Part shown: positions 15,617 to 24,295 of the stretch, in pieces
Position numbering within the stretch: the first letter of the stretch is position 1
How the letters are laid out: each line of letters opens with the position of its first letter
NCBI RefSeq assembly: GCF_025847205.1
Contig: NZ_JAOYTH010000004.1
Span: 273,337 to 337,336 of the forward strand
Length of the DNA: 64,000 nt
Reading direction: 5' to 3'
Origin: Pararhizobium sp. YC-54
GTDB lineage: Bacteria > Pseudomonadota > Alphaproteobacteria > Rhizobiales > Rhizobiaceae
Position numbers and translations under genes: made by a program
The notes under the pieces: model-generated
What the model was told of the DNA's origin: nothing
Databases searched by the model: none
Seen by the model: the letters and a program-made list of their open reading frames with translations, nothing else

Positions 15617-16657
15617 ATGGCCCTGGCAAGAGGATATGCGGCGACGGATGCGTCAAAGCCGCTGCAGCCCTTCACATTCGAACGGCGCGAACCCCGCGAG
15701 GACGACGTCGTCATCAGCATCAAATATTCCGGCATCTGCCATTCGGACATCCATCAGGCCCGCAATGAATGGGGCAACTCGATGTTTCCGATGGTTCCCG
15801 GCCACGAGATCGCCGGCATCGTCACCGCGGTCGGCTCCAAGGTGTCGAAGTTCAAGGTCGGCGACCGGGTCGGCGTCGGCTGCTTTGTCGACAGCTGCAC
15901 CACCTGCGCCAGCCGCGACGTCGATCTCGAGCAGTACATGCCCGGCCTCGTGGTCACCTACAATGGCATGGAAGCCGACGGCAAGACACCGGCACAAGGC
16001 GGTTATTCCGATCACATCGTCGTCAAGGAAGGCTATGTCCTGTCCATTCCGGAGAACCTGCCTTTCGAGGCCACGGCGCCCCTTCTATGCGCCGGCATCA
16101 CGCTTTATTCGCCGCTGCGCAACTGGGGCGCTGGCCCCGGCAAGAAGGTGGCGATCGTTGGCATGGGCGGCCTTGGCCACATGGGCGTCAAGCTTGCCCA
16201 TGCGATGGGGGCCGATGTCACCGTCCTCAGCCAGTCCCTGTCGAAGAAGGAAGATGGCCTGAAGCTCGGCGCCGACCATTATTACGCGACCGCCGACGCC
16301 GAAACCTTCACGACGCTGGCCGGTACGTTCGACCTCATCCTGTGCACCGTCTCGGCTGAAATCGACTGGAACGCCTATCTTGGTCTGCTCAAGGTCGATG
16401 GCACGCTGGTGCTGCTCGGCGTTCCGGAAAAGCCGGTGCCGGTGCATGCCTTCTCGCTCATTCCGGGCCGTCGCTCGATTGCCGGCTCGATGATCGGCTC
16501 GATCAAGGAAACCCAGGAAATGCTCGATTTCTGCGGCGAGCACAACATCGTCTCGGAAATCGAGCTGATCCGCATGGACCAGGTCAACGAAGCCTATGAG
16601 CGGGTCATCAAGAGCGACGTGCGCTACCGCTTCGTCATCGACATGGCGACGCTTTGA
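15617..16657 (+). CDS. Zinc-dependent alcohol dehydrogenase, cinnamyl-ADH family (YahK-like)
   Basis: Oxidises alcohols or reduces aldehydes with NAD(P). The 346-residue medium-chain enzyme has catalytic-zinc residues C41 (GICHSD) and H63-E64 (GHE), and a Rossmann motif [14 protein letters not shown] near 176. In the structural-zinc loop only two cysteines remain (SCTTC, 93-97): the segment then reads [11 protein letters not shown] where other family members have two more, so that zinc is probably missing. It is divergent from the YqhC-like regulator, suggesting a role in aldehyde detoxification. Confidence 0.9.
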   Translation: MALARGYAATDASKPLQPFTFERREPREDDVVISIKYSGICHSDIHQARNEWGNSMFPMVPGHEIAGIVTAVGSKVSKFKVGDRVGVGCFVDSCTTCASRDVDLEQYMPGLVVTYNGMEADGKTPAQGGYSDHIVVKEGYVLSIPENLPFEATAPLLCAGITLYSPLRNWGAGPGKKVAIVGMGGLGHMGVKLAHAMGADVTVLSQSLSKKEDGLKLGADHYYATADAETFTTLAGTFDLILCTVSAEIDWNAYLGLLKVDGTLVLLGVPEKPVPVHAFSLIPGRRSIAGSMIGSIKETQEMLDFCGEHNIVSEIELIRMDQVNEAYERVIKSDVRYRFVIDMATL

Positions 16658-16670
16658 GGCATTGAAACGA

Positions 16671-16701
16671 AAAGGCCGGCATGCTGAGCTTGCCGGCCTT
16701 T
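16671..16701. terminator. Bidirectional terminator after alcohol dehydrogenase
   Basis: A perfect 11-bp stem AAAGGCCGGCA/TGCCGGCCTTT with a 9-base loop lies between two convergent genes. Confidence 0.75.
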
Positions 16702-16726
16702 CTACCGCGTCCATCCGGTCAAACGG

Positions 16727-17089
16727 CTACTTGACTTCGGTCAACACCTCGGTACCGGAGCCGTCCTTGCCGGTAATCGTCCAGCTGCCGTCAAGCTTGC
16801 CGTCGCCCTTGACCTGGTAGACGATCAGCCCCATTTCGTCTTCGAGCACGTAGGCGGCTGCAAACGCATCGCCGTTGAGCATGCAGACGCCGGTGGATTT
16901 GACGCCGGCGGTTTCCCATTCGATGACGCAGGTGGTTTCGCTGGCGAGCGTTATTTCAGCCGTGCCGGAATAGCTTGACCCATCGATATTGGTGCCTTCG
17001 ACGGTGTACTTGCCGGCATTGACGGTTTGCGCGTTCGCAGTGGATGCGGCCGCGAGCAGAAGCGCTGCGGCGACTATGATCTTCTTCAT
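16727..17089 (-). CDS. Small exported protein of unknown function
   Basis: A 120-residue protein with a clear signal peptide (MKKIIVAAALLLAAASTANA, cleavage after residue 20). The mature part is about 100 residues, rich in Gly, Thr and Val, likely all-beta, with two cysteines (CVIEW and GVCML) that could form a disulfide in the periplasm. I do not recognise the family. GAGGGG precedes the start. It is preceded by the lrp gene on the same strand but with a 135-base gap. Confidence 0.72.
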   Translation of the reverse strand: MKKIIVAAALLLAAASTANAQTVNAGKYTVEGTNIDGSSYSGTAEITLASETTCVIEWETAGVKSTGVCMLNGDAFAAAYVLEDEMGLIVYQVKGDGKLDGSWTITGKDGSGTEVLTEVK

Positions 17090-17224
17090 TGGCCCCCTCA
17101 AAAAAAACGCTCGACGATCGAGCGCCACCGGAACCTAAGCAGATTCTCGGTGGTTTGAAAGGGGATGCTGATGAACCGATTACACGGCCGGACACGACAG
17201 GTTGCGCCCGTTTGCCTGCGCTCC

Positions 17225-17689
17225 TCAGCCCAGCGGCAGCGGCCCGTCGTTCTTGATCTCTTCCATCACCGCGTAGGTGCGCGTTTCCTTGACGCCGGGC
17301 AGCGTCCAGAGCACCTGGCCGAGGAAACTGCGATAGGCGTTCATGTCCTCGAAGCGGGTCTTGACGAGGTAGTCGAAGCCGCCGGCCACCATGTGGCATT
17401 CGAGCACGGACGGTGCCTGTTTTACGGCAGCGGCGAACTTGTCGAACACTTCCGGCGTCGTCTTGTCAAGCATTACCTCGATGAAGACGAGAAGCCCGAA
17501 GCCGAGCTTGTGCGGATCAAGCCGGGCGCCGAAGCCCGAGACATAGCCTTCCTTGAGCAAGCGGCGCAGCCGCTCGCTGGTGGCTGTGGGAGAAAGCCCG
17601 ATGCGGTCGGCCAGTTCCAGATTGGTGATCCGGCCGTCCGCCTGCAGGATGTTGAGGATCCGCCGGTCGATTTTGTCTATCTCATGCAT
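17225..17689 (-). CDS. lrp: Lrp/AsnC-family transcriptional regulator
   Basis: A 154-residue regulator: N-terminal winged helix-turn-helix (about 5-60, with LELADRIGLSPTATSERLRRL as recognition region) and C-terminal RAM amino-acid-binding domain. It resembles leucine-responsive Lrp in length and N-terminus. It follows the M20 amidohydrolase gene by 33 bases on the same strand, so it probably shares that transcript; amino-acid release by the hydrolase could feed its ligand. The exact ligand cannot be assigned. Confidence 0.85.
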   Translation of the reverse strand: MHEIDKIDRRILNILQADGRITNLELADRIGLSPTATSERLRRLLKEGYVSGFGARLDPHKLGFGLLVFIEVMLDKTTPEVFDKFAAAVKQAPSVLECHMVAGGFDYLVKTRFEDMNAYRSFLGQVLWTLPGVKETRTYAVMEEIKNDGPLPLG

Positions 17690-17722
17690 CGGATTCCCCC
17701 GTCGTTCAACGCTTAAGGCGGC

Positions 17723-18886
17723 TTAGGCTGCCAGCCGCATTTCGGCGAGTTTCACCCAGTAGGAGATGCCGTGCGGGATCGCTTCGTCGTTGAAGTCGTA
17801 GGCCGGGTTGTGCAGGCCGGCCGTGTCGCCATTGCCGATGAAGATGAAGGCGCCCGGACGGGCAAGCAGCATGTAGGAGAAATCCTCGCCGCCCATCATC
17901 GGGTCGAGATCGTCCGATACCTGGTTTTCTCCGGCGATGTTGGCTGCCGCCGAAAGGGCGTGGCCGGTTTCCTGGCGATGATTGACGGTGACCGGATAGT
18001 TGCGGCCGTAAGAAACCTTGATCTTGGCGCCATAGGCCGATCCGAGGCTTTCGGAAATCTGCTTGATGCGTCCCTCGGCGAGATCGCGCACTTCCGGCAT
18101 CAGCGTGCGAACCGTGCCGGCAAGCACGGCCTGTTCCGGAATGATGTTATGGGCAAAGCCGGCATTGAATTTCGTCACCGAGACGACGACCGAAGCCAGC
18201 GGATCGACGGTGCGCGAGGCGATGGTCTGCAGCGCGTTGACGATCTGCGAGCCGATCACGATCGGGTCGATCGTCTTGTGCGGTTGGGCGGCATGGCCGC
18301 CGCGGCCGTCGATGGTGATGGTAAATTCATCGGTCGAGGCCATGATCGGGCCGATGCGGCTGCCGAACTGGCCGACCGGCATGCCCGGCATATTGTGCAT
18401 GCCGTAGACTTCCTCGATGGCAAACCGTTCCATCATGCCGTCCTTGACCATTTCGTTGCCGCCGCCGCCGCCTTCTTCAGCCGGCTGGAAGATCACGGCG
18501 ACAGCACCTTTGAAGTTGCGCGTTTCGGCGAGATATTTTGCAGCACCCAGAAGCATGGCGGTGTGGCCGTCATGACCGCAGGCGTGCATCTTGCCCGCTG
18601 TGGTCGAGGCCCAGGGCTTGCCGCTCGTCTCCGTCATCGGCAGGGCATCCATGTCGGCGCGCAGGCCGATGGTGCGACCTTCGCCGAGATTGCCCTTGAT
18701 CAGGCCGACGACGCCGGTGCGGCCAAGACCGGTCACGATTTCGTCAACGCCGAATTCCTTCAGTTTATTTTCGACGAAAGCTGCCGTATTTTCGACAGCA
18801 AACAGCAGTTCCGGTTTCGTGTGGAGGTGGCGCCGCCATTCCGTGACTTCGGATTGGAGCTCTGCTGCGCGGTTCAGAATGGGCAT
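17723..18886 (-). CDS. M20-family amidohydrolase (hippurate hydrolase/aminoacylase type)
   Basis: A metal-dependent hydrolase of N-acyl amino acids or related amides, 387 residues. Metal-binding motifs are GLRADMDALPM, HACGHDGHTAML and the catalytic glutamates of FQPAEEGGGG; the dimerisation lid lies in the middle (GRGGHAAQPH) and MGGEDFSYM near the C-terminus supplies the last ligand. The start MPILNRAAELQ was picked because AGGAAG is 8 bases upstream; a longer frame to 18937 has no such site. It is likely co-transcribed with lrp. Confidence 0.88.
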   Translation of the reverse strand: MPILNRAAELQSEVTEWRRHLHTKPELLFAVENTAAFVENKLKEFGVDEIVTGLGRTGVVGLIKGNLGEGRTIGLRADMDALPMTETSGKPWASTTAGKMHACGHDGHTAMLLGAAKYLAETRNFKGAVAVIFQPAEEGGGGGNEMVKDGMMERFAIEEVYGMHNMPGMPVGQFGSRIGPIMASTDEFTITIDGRGGHAAQPHKTIDPIVIGSQIVNALQTIASRTVDPLASVVVSVTKFNAGFAHNIIPEQAVLAGTVRTLMPEVRDLAEGRIKQISESLGSAYGAKIKVSYGRNYPVTVNHRQETGHALSAAANIAGENQVSDDLDPMMGGEDFSYMLLARPGAFIFIGNGDTAGLHNPAYDFNDEAIPHGISYWVKLAEMRLAA

Positions 18887-19028
18887 TTTGGCTTCCTGTG
18901 GGTCCATTGCGGGCATGGGATAGGAGATATTTGGCATCGGCGCAAAAGAATGGTCTTTGCCATCTCCTCGCCATATAGGTTAAATAGCCGGACGATACGA
19001 GGCAATTCCCGAAATTTCGAGGTTTGAT

Positions 19029-20156
19029 GTGGTGACAACTGGAATTCGCAAGAGTGGCGCGTTGAAGCTATTCGCAGTCCTGACGGGCGCCTGCGCGTCG
19101 CTGCTTTCGGCCGCCCTGCCGAGCGCTGCCAATCCGCAGCTGGTTGTCGATGTCAGTTCGCTGAAGGTCTACGAGCAGCAGGAAATCTATCAGAAGTGGT
19201 ACCCGGCGTCGCTGACCAAGCTGATGACGGCCTATACGACCTTTCGCGCCCTGAAATCCGGCCAGCTGACGCTGGAAACGCCGGTGGTGATGACCAAGAA
19301 CGCCGCAGGCGAGCCGCCGAGCAAGATGTTCTACAAGCCCGGCCAGGCGGTAACGCTCGACAGCGCGCTGAAGATGCTGTTGATCAAGTCGGCCAACGAC
19401 ATCGCGGTGGCGATCGGTGAAACTGTCGCCGGCTCCGAGCCCGCCTTCGTCAACATGATGAATGCCGAAGCCAAGCGGATCGGGATGACGTCCTCACATT
19501 TCATTAATCCGAACGGACTGCCCGGTGCCGGCCAGTACACGACGGCCCGCGATCTTGCCGTTCTGGCAATCACCATCAAGCGCGAGTTTCCGCAATACGC
19601 GTCCTATTTCGCCTATGAAGGCTTCACCACCGGCAAGAGGAACTACCCCAATCTCAACATGCTGATCGGCCGCTTCGACGGCGCCGACGGCATGAAGACC
19701 GGTTTTATCTGCGCTTCCGGCTTCAACCAGGTTTCCTCGGCAACGCGCAATGGCCGTGCCGTCGTTTCCGTCGTTCTGGGCGCAAACAGCCTCGGCGGCC
19801 GGGCGGACGAGTCGGCGCGGTTGCTGCAGCTCGGCCTGACATCGAGCGGTGCCGGCAAGCCCGGCCTTGGCCAGATCGCGCCCTATGGCGAGACCCGCGA
19901 CATGGTTGCCGATGTCAGCAAGGAAATCTGCAATCCGAAGGCGGCCAAGATCCGTTCGGAAAACCGCGATGAGGTCGGCCGGCAGAAACTGCTGTCGCCC
20001 TATATTCACGAGATCAACCGCCCGCTGAACCTTGTCGCCGCCGGGCTTATCCCGGGCACCGGGAAGGTGGCCGACGTCAAGGGCAAGGGACAGACGGAGA
20101 CCGCGCAGGGCGATGTCGCCAATGTGCCGATCCCGGTTCCCCGCCCCGTTTTCTAA
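19029..20156 (+). CDS. D-alanyl-D-alanine carboxypeptidase (DacA/C-type penicillin-binding protein)
   Basis: Trims the terminal D-Ala of peptidoglycan stem peptides in the periplasm. A signal peptide is followed by the three serine-peptidase motifs of family S11: S61-x-x-K64 (SLTK), S121-A-N123 and K223-T-G225. GTG is the start; a second GTG is the next codon. The 375-residue length and the poorly conserved C-terminal about 100 residues fit a soluble or loosely bound enzyme. It is followed 28 bases later by the COG0523 GTPase, so an operon is likely. Confidence 0.9.
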   Translation: MVTTGIRKSGALKLFAVLTGACASLLSAALPSAANPQLVVDVSSLKVYEQQEIYQKWYPASLTKLMTAYTTFRALKSGQLTLETPVVMTKNAAGEPPSKMFYKPGQAVTLDSALKMLLIKSANDIAVAIGETVAGSEPAFVNMMNAEAKRIGMTSSHFINPNGLPGAGQYTTARDLAVLAITIKREFPQYASYFAYEGFTTGKRNYPNLNMLIGRFDGADGMKTGFICASGFNQVSSATRNGRAVVSVVLGANSLGGRADESARLLQLGLTSSGAGKPGLGQIAPYGETRDMVADVSKEICNPKAAKIRSENRDEVGRQKLLSPYIHEINRPLNLVAAGLIPGTGKVADVKGKGQTETAQGDVANVPIPVPRPVF

Positions 20157-20184
20157 AGCTTCCCGCCTGCTGATCGGATAGACC

Positions 20185-21348
20185 ATGAGCCCTGTTGTGA
20201 ACGCCGTGCCGGTGTCGATCCTCACCGGCTTTCTCGGTGCCGGAAAGACATCCCTTCTCAACAGGCTGCTGAAGGATCCCGATCTCACCGATACCGCCGT
20301 GATCATCAACGAATTCGGCGATGTCTCGCTGGATCACCTTCTGGTCGAGGCATCGAGCGACGGTATCATCGAACTTTCGGATGGCTGCCTCTGCTGCACC
20401 GTGCGCGGCGAACTGGTCGATACGCTGGCCGACCTGATGGACCGGATGCAGACCGGCAAGATCAAGCCCCTGAAGCGCGTGGTCATCGAGACCACCGGCC
20501 TTGCCGATCCGGCGCCGGTTCTGCAATCTGTCATGGGCAATCCGGTCATCGCCCAGAGCTACCGGCTCGACGGCGTCGTCACCGTCGTCGATGCGGTCAA
20601 CGGTTCATCGACGCTCGACAATCACGAGGAAGCGGCCAAGCAGGCCGCGATGGCCGACCGTCTGGTGATCAGCAAGATGTCGCTCGCGACGCCGGATGCG
20701 GTGATTTCGCTGAAAGCGCGGCTGCGGGCGCTCAATCCGCGCGCGCCGATGATCGATGGCGATCTGCCTGAGGCTGGCAAGGCCGAACTCTTCCATTGCG
20801 GGCTTTATGATCCGGCAACCAAGATCGCCGATGTCGGCCGCTGGCTTCAGGACGAAGCGGCGGCGGATCACGATCATCACCATGATCACGACCACGATGG
20901 CCACCACGATCATGACCATGCGCATTGTGGCCACCATGATCATCATCACCATCATGACGAAAACCGGCACGGTGCCGATATCCGCTCCTTCAGCCTTGTC
21001 CACGACCGGCCGATCGATCCGATGGCGCTGGAAATGTTCGTCGACCTCCTGCGCTCCGCCCATGGCGAAAAGCTGTTGCGGATGAAGGCGATCGTCGCGA
21101 TGTCCGACAATCCGGACCGGCCCTTGATCCTGCATGGCGTTCAGACCGTATTCCATACGCCGCAGCGCCTGGCTGCCTGGCCCGACCCGTCCGACCGGCG
21201 CACCCGTATGGTGCTGATTACCAAGGATTTGCCGGAAGCGTTCGTGCGCGATCTCTTCGACGCCTTCACCGGCAAGCCGCGTATCGACCGTCCGGACCGG
21301 CAGGCGCTGGAGGACAATCCGCTGGCTGTTCCCGGACTCAGGCTGTAG
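20185..21348 (+). CDS. COG0523/CobW-family metallochaperone GTPase with His-rich insert
   Basis: A 387-residue G3E-family GTPase that delivers metal (often zinc) to target proteins. Walker A GFLGAGKT is at 15-22 and the metal-binding CLCC at 68-71. Between the GTPase and C-terminal CobW_C domains lies a histidine tract (residues 229-262) with 19 His in 34 positions, mixed with Asp. It is translated between a D,D-carboxypeptidase and a DUF930 gene (gaps 28 and 20 bases). No Zur or B12 regulatory element is visible, and the cobST cobaltochelatase genes are 14 kb away. Confidence 0.88.
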   Translation: MSPVVNAVPVSILTGFLGAGKTSLLNRLLKDPDLTDTAVIINEFGDVSLDHLLVEASSDGIIELSDGCLCCTVRGELVDTLADLMDRMQTGKIKPLKRVVIETTGLADPAPVLQSVMGNPVIAQSYRLDGVVTVVDAVNGSSTLDNHEEAAKQAAMADRLVISKMSLATPDAVISLKARLRALNPRAPMIDGDLPEAGKAELFHCGLYDPATKIADVGRWLQDEAAADHDHHHDHDHDGHHDHDHAHCGHHDHHHHHDENRHGADIRSFSLVHDRPIDPMALEMFVDLLRSAHGEKLLRMKAIVAMSDNPDRPLILHGVQTVFHTPQRLAAWPDPSDRRTRMVLITKDLPEAFVRDLFDAFTGKPRIDRPDRQALEDNPLAVPGLRL

Positions 21349-21368
21349 CGCACCGGCAAGGGGCTGGC

Positions 21369-22106
21369 ATGTTTCTCGGGGCGGGCGATGTCATCGGCAA
21401 CATGCGGGCGCCGGCCTATCCTGCCAACCGTCCCGGCGGCTGGAGTTTTGGCGCCTCGCTGGGTTTCCATATCCTGATCGGGCTTGCCCTTCTGTTGGCC
21501 GTGACGCCACGCCGGCAGGCCCCGTCATCGGAAGATAGCGTCACCGTCGATGTTCTGACGCCGCAACAGTTTGAAGCCGCAAGCAGGCCATCGGTACCTG
21601 AGACCCCGGCCGATGCCTTGAATGATGTGCCGTCCAGACCATCGAGCGAAAGTTCGGTGCCGGATTTTACCGCGCTGCCGACAGACCGGCGACGCCCGGC
21701 AGAAAGCGTCACGGTGCAGGCGACGCACTTTCAGTCGGCAAAGGTGCTGGCCGATCCGCGCAGTGCCAAGGCACGCAAGGTGTTGCAGCAACTGGCGCGC
21801 CTAGAGCGCATCGTCCAGCTCTGCAACATCGAGGCGATGGAGCAGGTCCATATCTGGAAAGCCGCGTTCAGGCCGGATTTCCTGGTGGCCTACGCCATGG
21901 CCGATATCGAATTGTCGGGGCAGAAGCTCAAGGCCGATGGCGGTGCGTTCCGCAGCAAGCGCCTCTGGTACAACATCGGCTTCACCTGCGAGGTGACGCC
22001 GGACCTCGAGCAGGTGGTGTCGTTTGCCTTTGCCGTCGGCAGCGAGATTCCGGAAAGCGACTGGGCCGGTCACAATCTGTCGGCAGATGACGGTCCGGCG
22101 GATTAG
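21369..22106 (+). CDS. DUF930 membrane-anchored protein
   Basis: A 245-residue protein with one transmembrane helix near residues 26-45, a Pro/Ser-rich linker (about 50-115) and a C-terminal DUF930 domain containing LERIVQLCNIEAMEQV and two further cysteine-containing strands. DUF930 proteins occur in Rhizobiales and have no established function; the topology suggests a periplasmic domain. It follows the GTPase by 20 bases and ends the operon, 14 bases short of the convergent sigma-factor gene. Confidence 0.78.
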   Translation: MFLGAGDVIGNMRAPAYPANRPGGWSFGASLGFHILIGLALLLAVTPRRQAPSSEDSVTVDVLTPQQFEAASRPSVPETPADALNDVPSRPSSESSVPDFTALPTDRRRPAESVTVQATHFQSAKVLADPRSAKARKVLQQLARLERIVQLCNIEAMEQVHIWKAAFRPDFLVAYAMADIELSGQKLKADGGAFRSKRLWYNIGFTCEVTPDLEQVVSFAFAVGSEIPESDWAGHNLSADDGPAD

Positions 22107-22120
22107 AAGGCGCGAGTGGA

Positions 22121-23383
22121 TCAGCTGCTGCAGGCAGCGGCCCGGGCGAGAAAGAAGGCCTTTTCGCGGGCGTTGCGGGTGAGGTCCGCCGCACGTTCGA
22201 ATTCCACCCTGGCCTCGGCAGGCCGGCCGGCACGAAACAGGAAATCCCCCTTGGCAGCCGGCAGGGGCGCATAGTTTTGCAAGCCTGCAGCCGGATCGAT
22301 TTCGTCAAGGCGTGCCAGGCCCGCTTCCGGACCAAAGGCCATGCTATGGGCCACCGCGCGGTTGAGATCGACCACCGGCGACGGCATTATCGCGCGCAGC
22401 GTATCGTAAAGATCGGCGATTTTCTGCCAATCGGTATCGTCCGCCCGGCGGGCTCGGGCGTGGCAGGCGGCCAGCGCTGCCTGCAGGGCGTAGGGGCCGT
22501 TGGCGCCGCCGAGTGCTTGCGCGCGCTGCAGGGCGGCAAGCCCACGGCGGATCAGAAGCTGGTCCCAATGGGCGCGGTTCTGTTCGGTCAAGAGTATCGG
22601 CGAACCGTCCGGGGCAACGCGGGCGTGGAGCCGGGAGGCCTGGATTTCCATCAGCGAGAGCAGGCCTTGAACCTCCGGCTCGCCGGGGAGCAGGCCGGCG
22701 AGAATGCGGCCGAGGCGTTGGGCTTCCAAGCACAGGGCCGGGCGGATCAGGTCCTCGCCAGTGGTGGCCGAATAGCCCTCGTTGAAGATCAGGTAGATCA
22801 CCTCCAGAACGGATGCGAGACGTTCCTTGCGTTCGGCCCCGCGGGGCACGGCATAGGTCAGGCCGGCATTGCCAAGTGTCTTCTTGGCCCGGACGATCCG
22901 CTGGGCGATGGTCGCTTCGTTGGAAAGAAAGGCGCGGGCGATCTCGTCGGTTGTCAGTCCGCCGATCAGCCGCAGGGTCAGCGCTGCACGCGCTTCCGCC
23001 GACAGGAGGGGATGGCAGGCGGTGAAAATTAGGCCAAGCAGCTCGTCGCCGAGATCGTCGTCCAGTGCTTTCTCGACGTCCTCGACGCTGGTATCGCGTT
23101 CGTCTTCGAGGTCGCGGCCGATTTCGGCATGCTTGCGGGTAAGCATCTTCTTACGGCGGAAGCCGTCGATGGCGCGGCGCTTGGCAGCTGCCATCAGCCA
23201 GGCGCCCGGATTTTTGGGCACACCGGTCTTCGGCCATTCCGATAGGGCGGTCACCAGAGCGTCCTGCGCCAGCTCTTCGGCCAGCCCGACATCCCGGACC
23301 ATCCGCGCCAGGCCGCCGATAAGCCTGGCCTGCTCGATCCGGAAAACCGTCTCAATTGCCTGATGTGTTTCGCTCGCAGCCAT
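22121..23383 (-). CDS. ECF42-type RNA polymerase sigma factor with C-terminal extension
   Basis: A 420-residue ECF sigma factor. Region 2 (about 15-80, including NPGAWLMAAAKRRAID) and region 4 (about 125-185) make the DNA-binding core; the remaining 230 residues are the helical, TPR-like extension (DUF6596) that marks the ECF42 group. This group lacks a classic anti-sigma factor and is encoded next to YCII/DGPF proteins, exactly as here: the YCII gene lies 70 bases upstream on the same strand. Likely targets include that gene. Confidence 0.88.
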   Translation of the reverse strand: MAASETHQAIETVFRIEQARLIGGLARMVRDVGLAEELAQDALVTALSEWPKTGVPKNPGAWLMAAAKRRAIDGFRRKKMLTRKHAEIGRDLEDERDTSVEDVEKALDDDLGDELLGLIFTACHPLLSAEARAALTLRLIGGLTTDEIARAFLSNEATIAQRIVRAKKTLGNAGLTYAVPRGAERKERLASVLEVIYLIFNEGYSATTGEDLIRPALCLEAQRLGRILAGLLPGEPEVQGLLSLMEIQASRLHARVAPDGSPILLTEQNRAHWDQLLIRRGLAALQRAQALGGANGPYALQAALAACHARARRADDTDWQKIADLYDTLRAIMPSPVVDLNRAVAHSMAFGPEAGLARLDEIDPAAGLQNYAPLPAAKGDFLFRAGRPAEARVEFERAADLTRNAREKAFFLARAAACSS

Positions 23384-23453
23384 GCTTCCGGATTAAGCGA
23401 GGAGCAAGCGCTGCGTCAAGCCGCGGTGGCGGCTTGACTTCGGTGGAGCGATT

Positions 23454-23876
23454 TTAGCGCTTGGCTGTCTTTTCGCGCAGCCGTTCTTCCTGCTCGGCCA
23501 GTTCCGGCGTAAACGCTTCGCCGAAGTCGGCAGCTTCGAACACCGGGCGGATTTCGAGTTCGCTTGGCCCCGGCATCGGGTTGGGGCAACGCTTTGCCCA
23601 TTCGATGGCTTCGGCCATGTCCTTGACTTCCCAGAGCCAGAACCCGGCGATCAGTTCGCGGGTTTCGGCAAAAGGGCCGTCGATGACGGTGCGGCCCGGA
23701 CCGTCGAAAGCGATCCGCTTGCCCTTGACCGAGGGGTGCAGTCCTTCGCCGGCCATCATGATGCCGGCGTTGACCAGCTCTTCGTTGTACTTGCCCATTG
23801 CTTCCAGAAGCTCAGTCGTCGGCATGATGCCCGCTTCGCTGTCTTCCGTCGCCTTTACGATAACCATGACACGCAT
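23454..23876 (-). CDS. YCII/DGPF-domain protein
   Basis: A 140-residue YCII-like protein with the group's hallmark DGPFAETRELIAGFWLWEV and an N-terminal strand MRVMVIVKATEDSEAG. Function is unknown; members are dimeric ferredoxin-like folds and typical partners of ECF42 sigma factors. The start was set at MRVMV. The frame remains open upstream, but that part overlaps the tusA coding region in another frame. GGAGAAGAC lies before the ATG. It probably forms a transcript with the sigma-factor gene. Confidence 0.86.
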   Translation of the reverse strand: MRVMVIVKATEDSEAGIMPTTELLEAMGKYNEELVNAGIMMAGEGLHPSVKGKRIAFDGPGRTVIDGPFAETRELIAGFWLWEVKDMAEAIEWAKRCPNPMPGPSELEIRPVFEAADFGEAFTPELAEQEERLREKTAKR

Positions 23877-24061
23877 TGTCTTCTCCTCTGGTTTTATGGA
23901 AGCCAGACTGGCCTTCCTGATCATACGACGAACGAGCCGTGGCGCGATCGACACCGGTCCTGAATTTTTTTTGAGAAATCTAGAGAGGCTTTGGGAACGG
24001 AACAGGGGCGATAGCAAAGAAGGGTAACGGCGACCTGTCGTCTTGAACCTTGGGCGAACCC

Positions 24062-24295
24062 TTACGCCCTCTTGCGGATGACGAAACGATGACCGCCCGC
24101 AAGCGCCTCGGATCGCTCCAGGCTGTGGCCGTCTTCGTTGCAGAAATGCGGAATGTCGATGATGGCGAGCGGGTCGGTGGTCTCGACCGTGATCAGCGTG
24201 CCGGGAGCAAGGGTCAGCATGCGCTTGCGGGTTCGCAAAACCGGCAAGGGGCATTTCAACCCCTTGAGGTCATAGACCAGACTGTCAGGCATCAA
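24062..24295 (-). CDS. TusA-family sulfur carrier protein
   Basis: A 77-residue TusA/SirA-like protein that carries sulfur as a persulfide. The catalytic cysteine is C15 in the CPxP motif (LKCPLPVLR). TusA feeds MnmA thiolation in enterobacteria, but many TusA homologues serve other sulfur or redox pathways, so the role here is open. It overlaps the end of the upstream L,D-transpeptidase gene by 4 bases (ATGA), indicating translational coupling, an odd pairing with no known logic. Confidence 0.86.
   Translation of the reverse strand: MMPDSLVYDLKGLKCPLPVLRTRKRMLTLAPGTLITVETTDPLAIIDIPHFCNEDGHSLERSEALAGGHRFVIRKRA

Noticed and set aside
20869..20970. Repeat-like CATGATCAC tract as a DNA repeat or CRISPR-like array
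   Set aside because: It is the in-frame histidine/aspartate coding tract of the GTPase gene, with irregular units.
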